From positions 372,001 to 436,000 of the forward strand of contig NZ_FWXV01000012.1 in the NCBI RefSeq assembly GCF_900176515.1: 64,000 bases of DNA, read 5' to 3'. Numbering within the stretch: the first letter of the stretch is position 1; every line of letters begins with the position of its first letter. The notes below the pieces were generated by a model, which made no database searches, was not told the DNA's origin, and worked only from the letters and a program-made list of their open reading frames with translations. A program made the translations under genes and the position numbers. This DNA comes from Kibdelosporangium aridum. Lineage in GTDB: Bacteria; Actinomycetota; Actinomycetes; Mycobacteriales; Pseudonocardiaceae. Positions 25,747 through 35,397 of the stretch are shown in pieces.

Positions 25747-26266
25747 ATGGCGTCGGTGAAGGGCATGCGGCCCATCAAGAGTCACCCCGCCCGGACGGTG
25801 GTCATCGGCTTTGGTGGCGCAGTCCTGTTCGGCACTTTTCTGCTCAGCCTCCCGTTCGCAACCGCGGCGGGTGAGTCGGCCCGTCTGGTCACAGCTCTGT
25901 TCACGGCGACCTCCGCGGTCTGTGTGACAGCAACGCATCCTGCAACGCGTCGGCGCGCACCACGTCGTGCTTCCCGAACACGAGATGGGTGAACGCGTCG
26001 CACACGTGGTCACTGGCCGCCTGCTCGACTACATCGAGTTCGAAGACGACTACGCCATCGCCAAAACCCGCACACCCGACGAAGCCGTCGGCCGGACATT
26101 GGGCGACAGCAGCCTACGAAGCAAGTACAACGTCACCGTAGTCGGTATCAAACGCCCCGGCGAAGGCTTCACTTACGCCACTGCGGAAACCCTTGTACAG
26201 AAAGGTGACGTGCTCATCGTCGCGGGCAAGACTCCGGACCTCGAACGACTCGCGAACCTCACCTGA
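25747..26266 (+). pseudogene. trkH-trkA deletion remnant (potassium uptake)
   Basis: The frame from 25747 begins like TrkH (MASVKGMRPIKSHPARTVVI, then VLFGTFLLSLPFATAAG and VTALFTATSAVCVT), the first two membrane segments of a protein of about 440 aa. At about 25928-25930 it passes abruptly, with a frame change, into the C-terminal part of TrkA: QRILQRVGAHHVVLPEHEMG and a TrkA_C domain (YNVTVVGIKRPGEGF; TLVQKGDVLIVAGK) ending at 26266. Most of TrkH and the NAD-binding half of TrkA are missing, so one deletion fused two neighbouring genes. Neither product can be functional. Confidence 0.82.
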
Positions 26267-26461
26267 CTGCAGCGCCGTTCTCCACTGGTTGATCAGCTCC
26301 GTCATCAGCTGCCCACGACCGGCGCGTTCTTGAACTGGTTGCCGCTCGTTCCAATCGTGAGGTAAAAGCTATCGGCCGACGTCGATACCTGGAACGCGCT
26401 CGGCCAATGTCTCGCTGTCACATCGTCGCCCTCTCTGCTGAAGCACACCCGGTGATCGCAC

Positions 26462-27316
26462 TTACAGGGCACGGCAGGTCCTGAGGTAGCTGAGGAACGA
26501 AGCCTGCAGGCCGGTCACATGCGTTTCGCGCAGGACCGCGCTGGTGACGGCTCCGCTGCGTGAGGTGAGGCGGTGCAGGAGGGTGGCCGTGTTCTTCGTG
26601 AGGCTCTGGTAAATGGCCAGGTCTCCGAGAAGCTCTCGGTCGTTGAGGGTCACGTGAAGCTTGACGGCAGGCTGGCTGTCACCCATCTCTTGAAGCTGGG
26701 CGAAGACCTGACTGTCTTCACTGGCGACGCCGGGACTGCCCGCTCCGATGCTCTCGAAGAGCGTGCAGCCGGTGAGCCACGTGTAGAGACTGAAAAGTCC
26801 GCCGTAGGAGTAACCGAAAAGGCCGTGGCCGCTCGTGGCTGTGCCGTAGTCGCGTTCGATCCGCGAGTGCAGTTCCGCGGTGAGGAAGCTCAGGAACGCA
26901 TCGGCGTGGGTGTCGCGTAGTTCGGCGAGGTAGGCGTCGGTTTCTTCGCGTGTCCTCGCGCCCGTTTGAAATCCCATCTCCACGGCATCGATGAGCTCCT
27001 TGGCGATGGGCTCGCCAGGCGGCACGAGGTCTCTGTTGCGCAGCCGATCCCAGTGCTGTGCTTCCTCGCCTGCGTAGCCGACGCTGACTTGGATGTAGGG
27101 CTGGATCTGGTGCATGGGGTCTTTCTGGGTGACGATGAGCGGAGCCGTCATGCCCACGGCCCAGTTGCCGTCGAGCACGTACACGACAGGCGCCTGCGTC
27201 GTGGCGGGGTCGTAGCCCGGTGGCGTGGTGACCCAGACGCCGTAGTCGTGCCCTCCGCTGGAACGCAGCTCGAAATAGTCGGTGTCGGCGAGGCAGCCCT
27301 GCCACATGGTGCTCAT
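26462..27316 (-). CDS. Esterase of the EstD/IroE-like alpha/beta hydrolase family
   Basis: 284 aa, no signal peptide. The nucleophile elbow GYSYGG is at about residues 170-175, with a preceding VVYVLDGNWAVG strand and a late candidate histidine in RETHVTGL; this is the putative-esterase (PF00756) fold that includes siderophore esterases and S-formylglutathione hydrolases. Its start overlaps the downstream end of the amidohydrolase pseudogene by 4 nt, so both were once one operon. The substrate is unknown. Confidence 0.8.
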   Translation of the reverse strand: MSTMWQGCLADTDYFELRSSGGHDYGVWVTTPPGYDPATTQAPVVYVLDGNWAVGMTAPLIVTQKDPMHQIQPYIQVSVGYAGEEAQHWDRLRNRDLVPPGEPIAKELIDAVEMGFQTGARTREETDAYLAELRDTHADAFLSFLTAELHSRIERDYGTATSGHGLFGYSYGGLFSLYTWLTGCTLFESIGAGSPGVASEDSQVFAQLQEMGDSQPAVKLHVTLNDRELLGDLAIYQSLTKNTATLLHRLTSRSGAVTSAVLRETHVTGLQASFLSYLRTCRAL

Positions 27317-28288
27317 CGAAGGTCCTTCACAACTCGGCCGGCCTTGAGAACGAGGACGGCATTGGCGGGATCAGCGAACAGCTCCGGGTCTTCGACCGGG
27401 TTGCCGTTCCACAACACGAGGTCTGCCTGCGCGCCGGGAGCGATGACACCGACTTGGCCGGACAGGCCGAGGATCTCGGCGTTGGTCTTGGTGGCCGCCA
27501 CGAGAGCTTCCATCGGTGTTTCGAGCTTTGCGCGCAGCCTGAGCTCCTCGCCTCGACGGTTCTGAGCCGGACCGATGAGATCGGAACCCAGCCCGATCCG
27601 TACTCCGGCCTCCTTGGCGACAGCGAGCGCCTCGGTCATCCGCTCACGAACACCCATCACACGATCGCGGGTCGATTCGTCGAGGCCCGCTCCAGCGGTG
27701 TCGTGCAGCAGTTGCTCGACGACGGCGAACGTGGGCACGAGGGCGACCTCGCGAGTGGCCATCAGGGTGGCCGTGGACGCATCGAGGTCGGTGCCGTGCT
27801 CGACACAACGCACCCCGGCCTCGACCGCGTTCCGGATGCCGTCGTTGTTGTGGGCGTGAACAGTCACGTAGGTGCCCCGCGCCGCGGCTTCCTGGACAGC
27901 GACGGCGATCTCATCGACGGTGCGGCCCCCTGACCTTGCCCTTCGCGATCGTGGTGACGAGGCCGCCGTCGACCCCGCCGGTGTCGCGAACGGTGGTGAA
28001 GCCGGCATCGAGCGTCGCGCCGGCCGTGGCGAAGATGTCCGCCGCGAGTTCGGCGGCGCTTATCCGAAACGAGAACTGCGGCTGGATCGGGCTCGACAAG
28101 CCCAAGTGGACGTGAGCGTCGATCAGGCCGGGCGTCATCGTCAGGCCTCCGGCCTCTAGGCGCTCGCCGTGTGCGCCGGAGGCACCGACCTGGGTGACAT
28201 GCCCGTCTTCAATGCTGACGTCAACGTCGACTGGGTCGCGACCCGATCCGTCGACGACCGCCGCGCCGACTACCTGAACACGTCCCAC
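27313..28288 (-). pseudogene. Amidohydrolase with internal deletion and frameshift
   Basis: The 5' part (from GTG 28288, good GGAGGG RBS) encodes a metal-dependent amidohydrolase N-terminus: GAAVVDGSGRDPVDVDV, the metal site TPGLIDAHVHLGL, and TVRDTGGVDGGLVTTIAKGK. At about 27925-27935 it jumps to another frame and resumes at RTVDEIAVAVQEAAARGTYV, then HAHNNDG and GLGSDL, ending at 27313. Roughly 60-80 residues, including a stretch of the barrel with metal ligands, are missing at the junction. It is divergent from a TetR gene that may once have controlled it. Confidence 0.85.
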
Positions 28289-28382
28289 GAGTCGTTCCCT
28301 CCACCGTTGCGAGCTGGCTGCGACCATGTGTGACGCAACACGGCACCGCCAGCCCTTCTTTTCCAATGGATAAACTGCGGGA

Positions 28383-28979
28383 GTGATCTTGTCAAGCGCG
28401 GAACGCAAAGGCGACGCACGCGAGCGGCTCCTGGCTCGGCTTCTCGACGCCTTCGACGAGGCCCTTCCCTCACCGGAGGTGTCGCTCCGCGAGATCGCCG
28501 CCCGGACCGAGACCAGCCACGCCCTCCTGCGATACCACTTCGGGTCACTCCCGGGCGTCTTGGCAGCCATGCTCAAGGCACAGCGATCTCGTGACAACGA
28601 GACGCTTTTTGAGGCCGCCCAGCAGGGCACCTTTGACGACTTCGTCGTGGCGATCTGGCGGGCGTACACCCGCCCGGAGCAGCTGTCGCGTGTCCGCGGC
28701 TTCTTTCACGTCGTAGGGCTGGCCGCGTACAGCCCAGAGGACTTTCGTGAGTTCATCGACTCGCTCGACGACCTGACCAAGATGCTGGCCTCGCTCGCGG
28801 AACGCGAAGGGCTCGACGCCAAGGAAGCGCTGACTATGGCCACCGTCACCATTGCCGCGATTCGTGGCCTGCTCCTCCAGGAGGTCCTGACTCCGGCAGG
28901 CCACTCGGAGGACGCGGTCGCCTTGCTCCTGCGCATGAGCAAGGGCCAATCCGTTCCACGGACATGCCCGGGGCCTTGA
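28383..28979 (+). CDS. TetR-family transcriptional regulator
   Basis: 198 aa. N-terminal HTH (SLREIAARTETSHALLRYHFG, about 34-54) and a C-terminal ligand-binding region typical of TetR. GTG 28383 is the start. It is 94 bp from, and divergent to, the amidohydrolase pseudogene/esterase operon, the normal layout for a local repressor. No clear palindromic operator was found in the short intergenic space. Confidence 0.83.
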   Translation: MILSSAERKGDARERLLARLLDAFDEALPSPEVSLREIAARTETSHALLRYHFGSLPGVLAAMLKAQRSRDNETLFEAAQQGTFDDFVVAIWRAYTRPEQLSRVRGFFHVVGLAAYSPEDFREFIDSLDDLTKMLASLAEREGLDAKEALTMATVTIAAIRGLLLQEVLTPAGHSEDAVALLLRMSKGQSVPRTCPGP

Positions 28980-29064
28980 GCAGGGCGTCGCACAGGGCGC
29001 GGTGGCGGTCTTGGGCGCGTCGGCCGCCCGTCAAGCAACCGATCCCGACATCACCCAACCAGAT

Positions 29065-29394
29065 TCAGCCGCCTTCCGGCCCATCCGGCGGACCGCTTGC
29101 CGCGGAGAGGTGCAGGAGCATGTGCAACTCCAGCGCCCGCTGCGGGGAACGCCAGCTCTCGCGGAGCAGGCGGTCGCCTGCGGCCAGTCGCTGATAGAGC
29201 GTGTTGACGTGCATCGCCAGTGCGGTGGCTGCCGGGCGGGGGCGGCGGCCATGGTCGAGGAACACGCGCAAGGTCTCCACCAGCGGCACCGCGGTCGGTG
29301 CGTCGCTGTGGTCACGACAAGCAGCCGACCGCCGTGCTTTGTGGACAACGAACGTAACCCGTGCCGGAAGGATTGGGAGGTATTCGTCGAACAC
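29065..29394 (-). pseudogene. PucR-type regulator, C-terminal HTH fragment
   Basis: The last 60 residues match the PucR C-terminal helix-turn-helix: LVETLRVFLDHG, AATALAMHVNTLYQRLA and RSPQRALELHMLLHL. The N-terminal several hundred residues of the family (PucR and GGDEF-like regions) are absent; the first 35 codons are unrelated. It is therefore the 3' end of a lost regulator. Confidence 0.7.
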
Positions 29395-29600
29395 ATCGAC
29401 CCTGACGGCGATGTTGTGACCGGTGATGGGCTGCGGGGTTACCGAGCATTCCCTTCGCGCGAAAGCCAGCTTCAGTTCGTGCGCCGGCTTGCTCGCCGAA
29501 GTCGCATGCTTCTCGTCTACACCGCCATCCTCGGCAGCGAAAGCTATGAGAAACTACAGCTTCTCTCTGTCATCGGGCCCCAACTGCCGCTGGCGCGACC

Positions 29601-30242
29601 ATGATGTGCGCTATGGCCTTGGACTTGAGTTCTGCGTGGGGTGACGGTGGTCTTGGTGTCTGCCGGAGCCTGGAGCTTGCGCATCAGTCGCTGCTTTGCG
29701 GTGGGCTGCCGGTTGGTGCCGTGGTGCTTGATCTCGATGGCGAGTTGGTCGCGGAAGGCCGCAACCGGGCGTACGACCCGCCCGGCGGTGATGACCGGTT
29801 GCAGGGCAGCCCGATCGCCCATGCGGAGATGAACGCGCTGGCTCGTATTGCCACCAGCGCGGATATGTCGACGATGACGCTTTGGAGTTCCCACCAACCG
29901 TGCGCGATGTGCGCGGCGGCGTGCGAGTTCACCGGCGTGGGGAGTGTCCGGTTCGTGGCTCCGGATCCCTCGGATGACCAGCCTGGACCCGATCCGAGCG
30001 GTGTGGAGGGGCACTGGCTGATCGTGGCTAACGTGCTATTCCTGGAGGGCGTGCGCGCGTACTCCGGTGCGAGCGCCCCAATGCTCGTGCGGGCACGAGG
30101 CCTGGAGCCGGAGACGATCGACCTGCTCGACGCGATCGCACCACAGCAGCTGCGAACCGCGACACTGCAGGAGGCCCTTGGGCCGATCTGGCATCAGGTC
30201 GTAAGTGCGGCGCAGCGCCGACAGCACCGCATCGACGGTTAA
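29601..30242 (+). CDS. Nucleoside/tRNA-adenosine-type deaminase
   Basis: 213 aa. The zinc-dependent deaminase core is complete: HAEMNAL (His ligand and catalytic Glu) and QPCAMCAAAC (two Cys ligands), following GGLPVGAVVLDLDGELVAEGRN. It is longer than TadA because of a C-terminal extension of about 90 residues, so it is probably a cytosine/guanine-type deaminase of the same superfamily. Start codons at 29601 and 29604 are equivalent. It stands alone. Confidence 0.82.
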   Translation: MMCAMALDLSSAWGDGGLGVCRSLELAHQSLLCGGLPVGAVVLDLDGELVAEGRNRAYDPPGGDDRLQGSPIAHAEMNALARIATSADMSTMTLWSSHQPCAMCAAACEFTGVGSVRFVAPDPSDDQPGPDPSGVEGHWLIVANVLFLEGVRAYSGASAPMLVRARGLEPETIDLLDAIAPQQLRTATLQEALGPIWHQVVSAAQRRQHRIDG

Positions 30243-30544
30243 CGTGCAGTGACTGTCGCGTCCGCGATCTGGAGTTGACTCAACACCGTATCCACGAACC
30301 GACCCTCACTACACCGATATCGCACACCCACGTGTTCCCCAGCGGAAGAACCAGTCAAGATCGTTGCCACATAAGGGGTTCGCACTCATGGCGCGGACCC
30401 TGCTCCCCAGAGACACGCCACACCGCCAACAAGCCGCCGAGTTCCGTCAATCTTGCGGAAACGCAAGTTTGACCGTTGTGGGCTGACAGGCATCAGCGGT
30501 TGAGCCGGTAGCGTCTTACCTTCCGATGTCACGGGAGAGTCGGT
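30243..30544. other. Intergenic, nothing recognised
   Basis: Short plus-strand frames in this 300-base gap lack conserved character. It presumably carries the promoter of the membrane protein gene that follows. Confidence 0.4.
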
Positions 30545-31396
30545 GTGACTGTGCGGTGGCTACGTGGGATGTGGCGAGAAACCCCTGCTGGGTTGCGGGT
30601 TTTATGGCTGGCACTGTGGAGCGTCGGCGTTGTGCTGCTCGGGTTGGGGTGGTGGGGAGATCAGGCTGGGTTCTGGTCGAGCAAGCCGTTCATCACCAAC
30701 GTGTTCTCCTCGTTGACGGCGGTATTGTTCGGTGTTCCGCTTGCGTTGATCGTGCTGCAGCGGTTGGGGTTGACGCAGGCAGAAGCGGTGGAGGCGCGAG
30801 CGGCGCAACGTCTGGCGACAACGGTCGTCGAGGACCTTGCCTCAGCTGCCCCGAGACTGCATCCCGGCCCGTTGAGCGACCTGCGTGACGCTGAGGCCGA
30901 GCTGCTGAAAGTGGAGAGAGCGGCGCAAGAGGCCATCAGGCAGTGGGACAGCACCCAGGACGAAGAGAGCCTGCGTGCGTTGCGTGAGTTGGTGTCCGGC
31001 GGAACGCTGGACAAGGCACTGGCGGATTTCAGGTCGGCCATCAAGCCAGGCAGGCAGGCCGTTCCCGTTGTCGCGGAGGTTTCAGCTCACTGGTCCTTCC
31101 TCAACACGACCGTCCGCAGTCGGCTGCTGGAGACCGGTGGGACATGGCTGGCCCCACCACTCGCGGCTCAGATCGACGAGATGGTGCAGCTCGTGAGGGC
31201 AGATCCGTACATGGACGGCTGGTTGCGTGACCTCGATATGGCGATCAGAAGGTTTCACACGGCCTCGGACCTGTCCACCGCTCTCCGACATCTGTGGACC
31301 CAACTGGAGATCGGGTACGAACTCGCAGAGGCCGTCAATCAACTCAGCGACCTCACCGCCCAGGCTTCCCGAGTATTGACGTCGTCCTCACACTGA
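30545..31396 (+). CDS. Hypothetical membrane protein with long cytoplasmic helical domain
   Basis: 283 aa, family not recognised. Two membrane segments at about residues 17-37 and 50-72 are followed by a hydrophilic, largely alpha-helical region rich in Ala, Glu and Leu (RLGLTQAEAVEARAAQRLA; DLRDAEAELLKVERAAQEAI) that could form a coiled coil. GTG 30545 lies 5 bp after GAGTCG, a weak RBS. Composition is lower in GC than its neighbours. No operon partners. Confidence 0.65.
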   Translation: MTVRWLRGMWRETPAGLRVLWLALWSVGVVLLGLGWWGDQAGFWSSKPFITNVFSSLTAVLFGVPLALIVLQRLGLTQAEAVEARAAQRLATTVVEDLASAAPRLHPGPLSDLRDAEAELLKVERAAQEAIRQWDSTQDEESLRALRELVSGGTLDKALADFRSAIKPGRQAVPVVAEVSAHWSFLNTTVRSRLLETGGTWLAPPLAAQIDEMVQLVRADPYMDGWLRDLDMAIRRFHTASDLSTALRHLWTQLEIGYELAEAVNQLSDLTAQASRVLTSSSH

Positions 31397-31667
31397 CTGG
31401 AAGCGCCGCCGCGGAACCAGGCCCGCCCACATGCCGCGACCGACCTCTGTCCGCGGTATCTGACCGAACATCAGGCAGCTGTCATGTGAACGCGGAAACT
31501 GTCATTCTTGCGCGCAAACTACACACGTGTCCCTTCCGCCTTGAGATGATCTTTTGGAGATGCGCGTCCTGCGGTTTCCGAGGCAACTGATCACCTTTGG
31601 TGAGGTTTCTTTCCGCTGTAGTCGACCACCGGCCTTGGTGCCTCGGCATTGCGTCGGACTGTCGGTC

Positions 31668-32465
31668 TCACCGGTGAAGCGCGGCGCCAAGGCGTCGGAT
31701 GATGTCGGCTTCGCCGGGGTTGTCGCCGACCGGGGCGTGTTCGGTGATCGCCGCGCCGACGACATTGTCCAGCTGTGAGAGCAGCTCGACCAGACGGGAC
31801 GACCGGACACCATCTGGTTCGGGATAGCAGACCGAACCGAACTCGGTGGGATCGAGCACGTCCAGGTCGACATGGACATACGTCGGGCCGGAAAGTCCGT
31901 CGAACGCCTTCTCCAGCTGGTCGACGCCGTGCACACGGAAGCCAGTCGTGCGGAGGTATTCACGTTCGCTGGCACCGCCGGCCCTGACTCCGGCGAGAAT
32001 CACTTGTGCTGGAGCCAACGTCTGCGCCGGAGTCAGCAGGGCGGGCCCGTCTCCGAGCAGCGTGCGCACAACCATGCCGTGGAACGCGCCCGACGGTAGG
32101 TCGCCTGGCCCGTACACGTCGGGATGCGCGTCGATCCACAGCACCGTCAGCTGGTCGCCGTAGCGCTGGCGAGCGGCGGCGATCGGTGCGATATCTACCC
32201 CGCAGTCACCACCTACGGTGATTACGAAGTCATCGATCTCCGCCAGCACATCGCCGGTCAGCTTCAGATTCTCGACCAATACCCCGCGTGCGCGAATCCC
32301 GTCTGTGATGTCGTCGGTGATTTCGTCGCTGCCGCCCGCAATCGGCACCGACACCACGGTGTCCGCCCGCAGGAGCTCAGCGGTTCGGCGTGCCCCCGAG
32401 GCCAGCAGCGGCGCCCTTTCCGAGGCAGATCCTTGCCATTGCGGCACGCATAGCACTGTCGTCAT
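31668..32465 (-). CDS. Arginase/agmatinase-family ureohydrolase
   Basis: 265 aa. Manganese-site motifs of the ureohydrolase fold are present: GGDCGVD, WIDAHPDVY and HVDLDVLDPTEF. The length is a little below arginases (about 300). Arginase, agmatinase and formimidoylglutamase cannot be told apart from these motifs. ATG 32465 was chosen over an upstream start at 32540 because the extra residues are not family-like. The 271 bases downstream of it (31397-31667) hold no gene. Confidence 0.85.
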   Translation of the reverse strand: MTTVLCVPQWQGSASERAPLLASGARRTAELLRADTVVSVPIAGGSDEITDDITDGIRARGVLVENLKLTGDVLAEIDDFVITVGGDCGVDIAPIAAARQRYGDQLTVLWIDAHPDVYGPGDLPSGAFHGMVVRTLLGDGPALLTPAQTLAPAQVILAGVRAGGASEREYLRTTGFRVHGVDQLEKAFDGLSGPTYVHVDLDVLDPTEFGSVCYPEPDGVRSSRLVELLSQLDNVVGAAITEHAPVGDNPGEADIIRRLGAALHR

Positions 32466-32699
32466 GACTGTTTCTCCGAGTAAACGAGATAGTTCCCAGG
32501 ACTGCCGTTGCACACCATCGAATGTGTGCGTCCTGCGCATGTCAGCGCAGGGCGACCTCGTCGATCAGCACGACGACAGGTCGGTCCATCCCGCTCGGTT
32601 CTGCCGCAGCAAGCGCTGCATCTCACACGTGTGCACGGGCACCTCCACCCGACGGCTGAGGAGCACAACACTCAGCCGTGAGAGGTCACGCACACGCAT

Positions 32700-32930
32700 C
32701 ACGGCGTTGACCGTACAAGATCACGGCCCGAGTTGTCGACGTACCAGTCCCGTGGTTGTAGGCGAACAACGCCTTGCGGATGTCCTGCGGAGCCCCGAAG
32801 TCGCACAAGTAGTACGCCGCCGCGTATGTGGCACCGTGTTTGTCCCATGGGGATGGCGGGTTCTTTCCGCCGGGTGGCAACGAATGACGGGCAACGACAC
32901 TGTCGAATGTGGACTGAAGGAACTCATCGG
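32700..32930 (-). pseudogene. Lytic transglycosylase C-terminal fragment
   Basis: FLQSTFDSVVARHSLPPGGK, then NPPSPWD and ATYAAAYYLCDFGAPQDIRK followed by LFAYNHG, is the tail of a soluble lytic transglycosylase; the expected DWYVDN continuation appears after a frameshift near 32750. The catalytic Glu region is missing. It is joined upstream to an unrelated WD40 scrap. The rest of the gap 32466-33505 contains no complete gene. Confidence 0.7.
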
Positions 32931-33004
32931 CCCGCGCGCGTGGGCCGAGTTCTCGGTATCCTCGGCGATGCCGATGAGCTTGCTGCGGCCGTGATCGCTC
33001 TCTA

Positions 33005-33075
33005 TATCTTGTGCGGTCGTCACTTGCGGTAGCCAGCGTCCGCCCATCCGGGCTGAACGCCACCGAGTAGAGATA
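33005..33075 (-). pseudogene. WD40-repeat fragment
   Basis: A single repeat, YSVAFSPDGRTLATASDDRT, is readable. It is cut off next to the transglycosylase remnant and looks like debris of an nSTAND/WD40 gene such as the one fragmented at 1.6 kb. Confidence 0.6.
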
Positions 33076-33505
33076 GGCGCACCGTCGCCACCGCCGGCGA
33101 GGACCACACCGCGGCTATGGGTGGCGACGAAGTTCGCCACCATGCTCGTGCTGATGGTGTTGCCCATCGTCGCCTGGCAGGACATCCCGGTCGACGGTCA
33201 CGCAGTTGCCGAGGCCGGACGCCCGCTCGCCGAGGTCCGTGCCACGCTCGGTGTCACCCCATATCTGGCGATGGTCTCCCCGGCACTCGCGGTGTTCGCA
33301 GTCGTCCTGTCGATCGTCAAGCCTTGGGGGCTGACGCCCCTCGGGCACCGACAGTTTCGGGGTCGAACTCGCCGATGACGTCTTCCAGCACCGCGGCGGT
33401 TGCCCGTTCCCACTGCCGCAGTCGACGGGAAACCCCTCCCCGGCACCCACTGCGCGTAGCAATCTCGGCGTGTTGTCAGTTGAAGTCACATACGGGGGAC
33501 CGTGA

Positions 33506-34762
33506 ATGATCGTGAAAAGTATCTGTAGAGGCGTGGCTGCGGTGACAGCGGTGGCGACAGCGTTCGGCCTTGCCGTCGGTACGGCTAGCGCTGCACCGCA
33601 CTACCTGTCGCCGCCCTCCGTGCAGATCGGGTATGCCGACTCGGCGACGCCGGACGTGGCGTACGACTTGACCGAGTGGCAGCACATGCCGCTCGGCGCG
33701 TGGCGGGACGAGCAAGGCGGCGAGCACGTGTCGCGGGTGTACGCCACCTTTGACCTGTCGGGCTTTGCGGGCGCTGATGTCCTTGGCGGCTCGATGGGGA
33801 TTCGGGAGGCCAGTGCCGCCGACTGCACGAAGCGGGCCATCGAGGTCTGGCAGACCACGCCGGTGACCGCGACACCGACGTGGCACACCCGCCCGACTGG
33901 GCTGCGCAAGCTCGACGAGTCACGCAACTCGGACTACTGCCCAGGAGAGTTCGCCTTCAACGTGTCCGCGGCGATGGCGGCGCAGGGGCGCGTGACGTTC
34001 GAGATCCGGGTCCCGGCGGATGTCGAGGGTGACCCCAGCTATGGCCGCACCCTCAAGTGGCTCAGAGGCGTCACCCTGACCGTGCGGTACAACTCAGCGC
34101 CGTCGATTCTGCCGCAGTACCAGTACAACGCGGGCTTCCCGTGTGACACGACGGCGCCGTACCGGCGAGTGGGCGCCCGTCATGGCTCACTGCAGGCACT
34201 GGCGACCGACCCTGACGAGGATGACTCAGAGAAGCTCACGTACGAGTTCGCGGTGTGGCCGTTGGACGATCCCGCTGCCCGCTTGGTGTTGACCGACGCC
34301 AATGGCGGTACGACGTTCGCGGGCACCGTCAACGTTCCGGACGGCTTCTTGGCCGACGAGGGGACATACTCGTGGCAGGTGCGCGTCTCTGATGGCGTTG
34401 CGACATCCGCCTGGTCGACGACCTGTTCGTTCGTTGTCGACAAGACGGATCCCCAACCACCAACCGTCAGATCCGACGCTCCCAACCAGTTCACGTTCGA
34501 CGGCAACGGCAACCTCGACACGCGCGGGTTCCAGTACACCTGGGGCATCATGTCTGAATCGGGCTGCTCGTACGGCCGGCACGGAATCGTGGTGTGCCCG
34601 GAGCCCTTCGACGGCCCGAACAAGGTTCTCGCCACAACACCGGGCGGCACGGCAACGGTGACCCTGACCCCACCCCACTCAGGCTTCAACATCCTGAAGG
34701 TGCGCGCCATCGACGAGTCGGGAAGAAGCTCAGACACCGTGGATTTCGAGTACGAGAACTAA
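33506..34762 (+). CDS. Secreted DNRLRE/Ig-like surface protein
   Basis: 418 aa. Signal peptide 1-29 (ending ASA). Residues about 40-195 resemble the DNRLRE/CBM-like beta-sandwich (VSRVYATFDLSGFAGADVLG; TPTWHTRPTG; LKWLRGVTLTVRYN) found in actinobacterial cell-surface proteins. Two Ig/fibronectin-like segments follow (DPDEDDSEKLTYEFAVWPL; HSGFNILKVRAIDESGRSSD). No catalytic motif is visible, so it is probably a structural or binding exoprotein. ATG 33506 follows a GGGGGA RBS. Confidence 0.75.
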   Translation: MIVKSICRGVAAVTAVATAFGLAVGTASAAPHYLSPPSVQIGYADSATPDVAYDLTEWQHMPLGAWRDEQGGEHVSRVYATFDLSGFAGADVLGGSMGIREASAADCTKRAIEVWQTTPVTATPTWHTRPTGLRKLDESRNSDYCPGEFAFNVSAAMAAQGRVTFEIRVPADVEGDPSYGRTLKWLRGVTLTVRYNSAPSILPQYQYNAGFPCDTTAPYRRVGARHGSLQALATDPDEDDSEKLTYEFAVWPLDDPAARLVLTDANGGTTFAGTVNVPDGFLADEGTYSWQVRVSDGVATSAWSTTCSFVVDKTDPQPPTVRSDAPNQFTFDGNGNLDTRGFQYTWGIMSESGCSYGRHGIVVCPEPFDGPNKVLATTPGGTATVTLTPPHSGFNILKVRAIDESGRSSDTVDFEYEN

Positions 34763-34809
34763 GTGCTCTGCCGCTGAAGTCGCAACCACGGGCCGGCAGG
34801 GCGTGCCTG

Positions 34810-35290
34810 GTGCACGCCCTGCCGGGATCAGTCTGCGAGCAGGTCCGGGAAACCGGACATACCGACCAGTGCCGGATCGTGGAACTCGACCACCCACGCC
34901 ACTGTCGGAACTCTTCGTGGATATCCGTGAGCTACGCGGCGATTTCGTCAAGCTGTTGGAAAACAACAGGTTTCCAAACCAGATGCGAGAGCTCTATCTG
35001 ACAGCAAGCTGATTGAGCGGTCTGCAAGCACACGCCTGCCTTGACCTCGGCTACCACAGCGCCGCACACACTCACGCGTACACGGCCTTCATGTGCGCGG
35101 AGTTGGCTGGCCACAATGGAATGAAGGCATGGGTCCGTGCCCTTCAAAGCCTTGTCGCTTACTGGGATGGCCAACTGCTCAACGCCATCGAATTCGCTCA
35201 AGATGGTGCACGCCTGTGCTCTCACGGTTCGATCACGGCACGCTTGCCCAGCCTGGAAGCACGAGCGAAGTCTCGTGCTCGACCGCAACT
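34810..35290 (+). pseudogene. XRE-type regulator, TPR-like C-terminal part with in-frame stop
   Basis: The frame encodes ELFVDIRELRGDFVKLLENN, is stopped by TGA at 35010-35012, and resumes in the same frame with ACLDLGYHSAAHTHAYTAFM, then NGMKAWVRALQSLVAYWDG and RLPSLEARAKSR. The latter is the helical repeat domain of actinobacterial XRE regulators (often near sporulation loci). The DNA-binding N-terminus is missing. The boundaries are approximate. Confidence 0.7.
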
Positions 35291-35397
35291 GGGTCGTCGT
35301 GGAGCAGAACCCCAAGGCGGCACGGTCCTTGATCCCAAGCAACGTGTGACACTCCGCTCGAAGAAGGACGACGACTAGACGATCTCCCGCCCGCTGA

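Noticed and set aside
33121..33378. 85-codon plus-strand frame with two hydrophobic segments
   Set aside because: It could be a small membrane protein, but it overlaps decayed sequence, has no convincing RBS or relative, and ends in low-complexity Arg-rich residues.
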